Shown one piece after another: positions 61,501 to 64,000 of a stretch of 64,000 bases of DNA. Within the stretch, counting starts at the first letter, position 1, and the number at the start of each line of letters is the position of its first letter. The notes under the pieces were generated by a model. That model was not told where the DNA came from and made no database searches. It worked only from the letters and a program-made list of their open reading frames with translations. The stretch comes from Myxococcales bacterium (lineage in GTDB: Bacteria; Myxococcota_A; Polyangia; Palsa-1104; JAEUJZ01): NCBI GenBank assembly GCA_016794465.1, contig JAEUKA010000010.1, positions 1 to 64,000 of the forward strand, in the 5' to 3' direction. The translations under genes were made by a program, and so were the position numbers.

Positions 61501-64000
61501 AGCTGCCTGGCGATGAGATGGAAGCGCTGCGGGCGCTCGATCGGCTGCTGCAAAAGAGTGGCGCGCTCGCCGAGCTGGCCGAGGTGCTGGAGCGTGAAGC
61601 CGAAGTGGCCGATGCCCCGACCGAGCAGGCCGAGTTCTTGTTCCGACTGGGTGAGCTCAAGACCGGCTCGCTCTACGACCTGGATGGCGCGCTGCAAGCG
61701 TTCCGCAAGGCCCTGGAGCGCTTCCCGCAGCATGTGGCGGCGCGGGCGGCGGTCGAGCGACTCATCAACTCCCCGGCCCATGCGGTGGCGGCGCTCGATC
61801 TGCTCGAGCCGCTGGCCGAGCAAGAGCGCGACTTTGGCAAGCTGGTCGAGCTGCTCGAAGTGCGCGTTGGCGTGACCCAAGGCAAGCCGGAGCGGGCGGC
61901 GCTGCTCGAGCGGATGGCCAACCTGGCCGAGAAGGAAATCGGTGACACCTCGCGGGCCTTTGATGCCGTCGGTCGCGCCTTCATCGAGACGCCGGACGAG
62001 ACGCGGCTGACCGATGAGATGGAGCGCTTGGCACGGTCGTGCGGACGGGACAGCGACGCGGCGCTCAAGCTGGAAGAGGTGCTCGATCGCGTCACCTTTG
62101 GCATGAAGTCGAGCGACAGCGGACGGCGGATGGCGGCGGACATGCAGCGCGAGCTGGGGCTGCGGGCGGCGCGGATCTGGGAGCGTCTGTCGGACGATCA
62201 GCGGGCTGAGACGCGCTATCAGACGGTGCTCGATCTGGAAAACGACAACCACGAGGCGCTGGCCGCGCTGGAGCGGATCTATCGTCAGCGCGGCGATGCC
62301 ACCCTGCTGGCCGAGATGCTGCTGCGTCGCGCCGGACTCGAAGACAACATCGCCAAGCGCAAGTCGCTGCTGACCGAAGCGGCGGGTCTGTACCAAGGAC
62401 CGCTGGCCGACGAGTTCAAGGCGGTCGAGGCGTGGAAGAAGATCCTCGAACTCGACGAGACGGACGGCAAGGCGCTGTCGTCCCTGGCCGAGCTGTATCA
62501 CCGCAGCCGTCGCTTCGAGGAGCTGGTGTCGGTGCTGACCACGCAGGCGCGGCTGCTCAGCGGCAATGCCAAGGCCAACATTCTGGCGCGGATCGCCGAC
62601 CTTTTGTCCGAGGAGCTGGATCAGTCGGCGCAGGCGATCGAGGTCTACCGCGAGCTGCTCGGGATTCAGCCGGGCTCGCTCAAGGCGCTGTCGGCACTCG
62701 AAGCGCTCTACAGTCGGCGTGAAGACTGGGCGCAGGTTCAGGAAGTGCTGGGGCGTCGGCTCAAGGCCGTGCCGCAGACCAAGGACAAGGTCGCGGTGCT
62801 GCGCAAGCTGGCCCAGCTGTCACTCGACAAGCTACGGTCGGTCGATGACGCGGTGTCGCACCTACAGCAGGTGCTGGAGATTCAGCCCGGCGATCCCGAT
62901 GCGCAGGCGGACCTGGAGCGGCTGCTGGAGGCCGGCGAGAAGTGGTACGAGCTGGTCGATGTGCTGGTCCGTCACGCCGATGCGTCTCAGAAGGTGGGCA
63001 AGCTCGACGAGGTGATTGCGCTGCTCCTGCGCGCCGCCGAGATCTGGGAAGGCAAGGTCCAGGCGCCCGAGCAGGCCAAGAAGCTGCTCGAGCGGGTGCT
63101 GGAGCTGGACCCCAACCACGTCCGGGCGCTGATGTCGCTGGCGCGGATCTACGAGTCGCAGCATGACTGGGCGCGCTGCAAGGCGACGCTCGAAAAAGCG
63201 GTGCGCCTGGCCAAGACCAACGCCGAGATGGCCGAGCTGTACTACCGACTCGGGCGCATGGAAGCCGAGCGTCAGGGCGATGCCGCCGCCGAGCCGTACT
63301 ACGAGCGGGCGCTGCAGGCCGATCCGACCAACGTCGAGGTCGCCGAGGCGCTGGAGAAGCAGGCGCGGGCGCGGGGTGACTTCCGTCGCGTGGCGGCGCT
63401 GCTCGAAGTGCGGGCAGAGCGGATGCAGTCGCTGGATGCCCAGCTGCAGAAGGCGCTGCTCATCGAGCTGGGACGGCTGTATGTCAACGAGCTGAAGAGT
63501 CCCGAGGGCGCTCTGCCGGTGTTGCAGCGGGCCTACAAGCTGGCGCCCGAAGACATCCAGGTCGTCGAGCCGCTGGCCGAGATCTACTTCAACGCCGGTC
63601 GCACCCGCGAGGCGCTGCCGCTCTACAAGACCATCGTCGAGCGCACTGCCAAGGGTCGGCGCAGCAAGGATCTGGCGCGGATTCACTTCCGGCTGGCCTC
63701 GATTGCCGAGAAGGAAGGCGAGCTGCCCAAGGCGCTGGAGCAGTACAACGCCGCCTACGCGATTGACGCCGGCCACCTGCCGACGCTGATTGCGCTGGGA
63801 CGGCTGTACATGAACCACTCGGACTGGGAAAAGGCGCGCCGCATCTATCGCTCGATGCTGCTGCAGAACCTCGATCCGAACTCGGGCGTGACGCGGGCCG
63901 ATGTCTACCTGCACCTGGGCGAGATCCACGAGAAGCTCGGCGAAGGACCCAAGGCCGTCGGCATGTACGAGCGCGGCCTCGAGCTAGACCCCAACCACGC
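52542..64000 (+). CDS. Giant TPR-repeat protein, at least 3819 codons (truncated by window)
   Basis: From ATG 52542 (MTDIVQALATLDSDPTQAQA) the frame stays open to the window edge, with no in-frame stop noticed where I read it and still TPR-like at the last bases (YERGLELDPNHA). The protein is a chain of TPR-like units with about 34-100 residue spacing, many of the form ALEAL..LY....W..LI..L (for example SLHLERLFRAAQKWPELI). This variant is adapted to longer units than in a standard TPR. No signal peptide or membrane helix is seen in the N-terminal 300 residues. The product would be a large scaffold; partners and location are unknown. Similar in style to the 2744-residue protein at 28673-36907, though they are not close copies. 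AAAAGG lies about 10 bases upstream of the ATG. Confidence 0.85.
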   Translation, partial: MTDIVQALATLDSDPTQAQARDKVSTQAKAAAQSSSELAAAAKTAVREAQKRYRERGDAELWLVLCDVLMESGLLATASERAELLIEKGRVCCDELLSESQAEAAYQAALALDPENETAQDALEQLQAVKGNWQKVVQKWLDEAKRSTERQLTTDLYTRIGEYYGKYSRETGDAESYWYKALSVEPRNRRASLHLERLFRAAQKWPELIKTYEQRAESAATKEDRVLALLSLADLYGKQLRNHDAAVESHKKALQIDPANGRALAALVALYTEKQDFASLIKLYEQALKVRQRTDSELPTVLEIGRLYFHKLKNFEQAGEYYQRVRKVDPAHAEMLDFYRSFYGGKGTGKPTADDSSKLLAVLTQAQKVENDAGRRLVLGIEMAQVAESSPGGLDKAIDIWKSVLKLQPGHGEASAALKRLYTRTEKWNALLEMLKEQAEALSKDDEAQLTERIERLLEVVAIYRDRLKLDAMVINTYSAILLLKPDHLGALDALGQKYEAMARWNDLIGVLQRKADLLAKSPEARPEQARLLKRVAQLWIDKFSNHNQAVKPLEDLYAIDPDDAETVTRLRDIYNKRRSWRSLLDLERRQLDVLEAHPERMPSQDAWLKERRTRLTELAKLAQDRLGDSIEAIGIWNRLLEIDEADEGALTALASLYEKEKRFTALIEVLLRQKARSKDVKAQVALLERIGTLLAEKLLAAAPAVDVYREIVRLQPTHQKAMRTLRELYGQAGQYDELERLYGQQAQWDELYEVLLTLAERAEQSATRIDLYLRAARVAKLQLSSQDKAQKAFERVLVVEPQHLQAATALLPIYQATEKWPRLLSMYEVLLGHAQSDAEKIQHMHKIAELAEQKLSAKPLAFSWLAKAYALRESESLDSKPRQQLESELKRLAGEADTWQELVAIYARQVTQLEDGPHKLLRLRLLGQWTQQKLHKLDEARGYWEQVLGKVALDEESLTALEQIFQSQDKYPELLGIYRKRVESQSDPHKRTDVLFRMANVEENKLNDRGAAAATYRRILAEPATMSSMATTMRALRALEKIYTQSGDSESLAEVLEAQLQHIAQSKTGSERSERDIETQIMISFQLGELYELQLDKPEKALERYRQVLLLTAGHRPTLVALERFLVPRNPVRVEVARLLVPAYERSDDTRKLAAALEIVLSATVDAAEELELLRRLAGLVRRLGDVEKAYKFAARLFERVPYDHDNRHELIELGETLERQESVATLLEDAERSARRAGDSQLARDLAWDLGQLFGEQLHEVEKAESAYIRVLESDETHEGAARALEEIYRAGERFRELRRLLERRKDLAVEPSDRKELLFQICDLDEGVLEDEEAASRDYAEILELDPPNTRAFKALERLHTTAERWRELDELLARAVPHVDSVVERAQLRFRRGELHALRLDDPDGACELLEEALSEQPKHKGARRALEGLMDNAGLRQRIARTLEPLLEQDGDHAKLVAVLSVQREALPMERSPEAAALLSRIAQITEEKLRKPDGALAAYREALKLDPADPQHRGNVERVATSLGRYEDLAAAWEEAFLAADQDNLALRGELLRRAAELYDHKLSDAERARDAWKRLLDLDPTSLDTARPAAVALSRLYQQAEQWRDLIDVLRRQAEWSQGDDRKSLLFRIGEIQQSLLSDSDAAIATYREILDSDAQEVRALDALESLHVAKEQWTDLIGILRRRVDLAADSQTRRDLLWRIAEVIEVKLADRDEAITGYGVILSERAEDVPAIDALARLYESAEQHSNLLDMLERRLPLTHEVPERVQLRLKMAGLLEGALRRTDAALEAYREVLVDDARSQVAREGLERMLDDDSLRLRAAEVLEPIYTLLGDTRALERLSELFATYLADVHERIVRLRKVAELRIALGEPKGALEALARAVRLAVAEGELPDLLDLVEAHVEQHKAQRDLIDLYREVCDQILDTRVQERVLLQIAKEAYAIGDRDVARDYYRRVLDNTNDHLTALEALEKIYAEGREQESLLEIYSRRATLAQREDRRDDGQRRQYLILAADLCERELGRADEAIALLEQVLQLFPSDPESANSLERLYKNSMRWADLADLLERRLKFASADSETVDLRHRLGVLFEEELQSPERAVENYRLALNVDSEHEPSIGALERFLDDADQRVTAAWVLKPIYEKRGAWASLIRTHEIHLYAADDNDKRIEFSRAIAALYEDKVSDLGQAFAWYGKVFVLQPGDAWTRDQLARLAGALSSWQGLAELYQRYLDEQTSDSEPATLDVLRTAAEIYDQRLGQVDQAKECYRRLLTVNTEDMAAFEPLESMLSRATRWNDLYSVYRDAIRDTLDQNRKKSLLFKVSALQEERLEDPTAAIGTFREIIDLDSEDETATLALDRLYTTLERHQDLAELLIGRIERAGRGGAAELGKWSELTLRLAGLYEDKLQELPKAIDAYEEVITKDEHSAPALTALERLLTDLPERESLRYRTTRILDPLYRRADAWQKLAALLEVQLLFVDDKPRRIEILREIAQIKESRGQDPQAAFQALSRAWLEEAGEGESREQPLFEELCRLAGLIAGFAGLVSILEKAVEGSYDFELTARVWARIARIQDEQLSDRSQAIEAWRKVTGVHDEDDQAWQNLERLLTAEERSSELVLVLEKRFTLVSDSAEQKRLLYLAAKLHETVLGAPDKAIATWRQVLQLDDRDGSALVALGRLYESRDAWRDLTWVYGQQIEQADSEATRRTLRFAMARVYEDKLGDSFEAMGAYKSALESNASDTEALTALGRLYEKESQWADHLEILDKLAALKDDESQVGERLMLWLQAARVTEEKIQESDAAIRRYEQILTFEPSKKRAVAAVLGTQADAKLALERLVQSPETRAQAAAVLEPLYRKHSEWRPLIDLLELSLSSAADPSERRRILAQIAGLQEAGLSDATSAFATWGRILSEDGSDEEAMRELERLAQLGGEYGELAQIFEQRLETASDPEVQRVFALKLAGLYETHLADASKAIERYRRVRELPGDEMEALRALDRLLQKSGALAELAEVLEREAEVADAPTEQAEFLFRLGELKTGSLYDLDGALQAFRKALERFPQHVAARAAVERLINSPAHAVAALDLLEPLAEQERDFGKLVELLEVRVGVTQGKPERAALLERMANLAEKEIGDTSRAFDAVGRAFIETPDETRLTDEMERLARSCGRDSDAALKLEEVLDRVTFGMKSSDSGRRMAADMQRELGLRAARIWERLSDDQRAETRYQTVLDLENDNHEALAALERIYRQRGDATLLAEMLLRRAGLEDNIAKRKSLLTEAAGLYQGPLADEFKAVEAWKKILELDETDGKALSSLAELYHRSRRFEELVSVLTTQARLLSGNAKANILARIADLLSEELDQSAQAIEVYRELLGIQPGSLKALSALEALYSRREDWAQVQEVLGRRLKAVPQTKDKVAVLRKLAQLSLDKLRSVDDAVSHLQQVLEIQPGDPDAQADLERLLEAGEKWYELVDVLVRHADASQKVGKLDEVIALLLRAAEIWEGKVQAPEQAKKLLERVLELDPNHVRALMSLARIYESQHDWARCKATLEKAVRLAKTNAEMAELYYRLGRMEAERQGDAAAEPYYERALQADPTNVEVAEALEKQARARGDFRRVAALLEVRAERMQSLDAQLQKALLIELGRLYVNELKSPEGALPVLQRAYKLAPEDIQVVEPLAEIYFNAGRTREALPLYKTIVERTAKGRRSKDLARIHFRLASIAEKEGELPKALEQYNAAYAIDAGHLPTLIALGRLYMNHSDWEKARRIYRSMLLQNLDPNSGVTRADVYLHLGEIHEKLGEGPKAVGMYERGLELDPNH

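Overview
The window is GC-rich and densely coded. Its gene families point to a myxobacterium-like organism (Myxococcota): Ser/Thr kinases fused to TPRs or an FHA domain, the HRDVSP kinase variant, an ADYC-type lipoprotein, two giant TPR proteins, a Lys/Pro/Ala-tailed histone-like protein, and a KshA-like Rieske oxygenase. This placement is inference from families, not from a marker gene.

Layout. 1-4 kb is an accessory stretch: two unrecognised genes, a YhcG/DUF1016-type PDDEXK nuclease, and a Ser/Thr kinase-TPR gene cut in two. The cut falls exactly inside the catalytic loop (HRD | LKPSN) and is caused by a ~1.13 kb insertion. The insertion carries a two-gene nucleotidyltransferase cassette, lies between two GGAC copies, and has a hairpin near each end. 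The 3' half of the kinase runs to 6694. 6.7-9.9 kb holds an ADYC lipoprotein, a 42-bp dyad-bearing tandem array, a YbjN-like protein and a Rieske oxygenase. 9.9-28.6 kb is mostly housekeeping: aspS; tlyA-panC; an envelope operon (membrane glycosyltransferase-like protein, GNAT-like protein, MscS channel) with ATGA overlaps; gltA; acpS-nnr; an enoyl-CoA hydratase-like protein; the F0 operon atpZ-atpI-atpB-atpE without F1 genes; a DhnA-type aldolase; and two lipoproteins, one with a CxxCH haem site.

28.7-40.4 kb holds a 2744-residue TPR protein divergent from an FHA-kinase-pseudokinase. A 21-bp tandem array fills the shared upstream region. 40.4-51.9 kb carries PFL/ACT-domain genes, metK, a probable 49-residue membrane protein, greA, a YfhO-like membrane protein, a small conserved-looking protein, the histone-like protein, a methyltransferase, ruvX-mltG and an mtfA-like peptidase. 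51.9-52.5 kb is the longest gene-free stretch and contains several perfect short hairpins. From 52542 to the window end runs a second giant TPR gene, at least 3819 codons, still open at the edge.

Main points for a second look: the kinase broken by a nucleotidyltransferase cassette, the two tandem arrays whose periods (42 and 21 bp) are whole helical turns, the kinase-pseudokinase fusion, the structured gene-free region before the second giant gene, and the histone-like protein. Long antisense reading frames across the TPR genes are shadows and are not annotated. No tRNA, rRNA or CRISPR array was found by eye.
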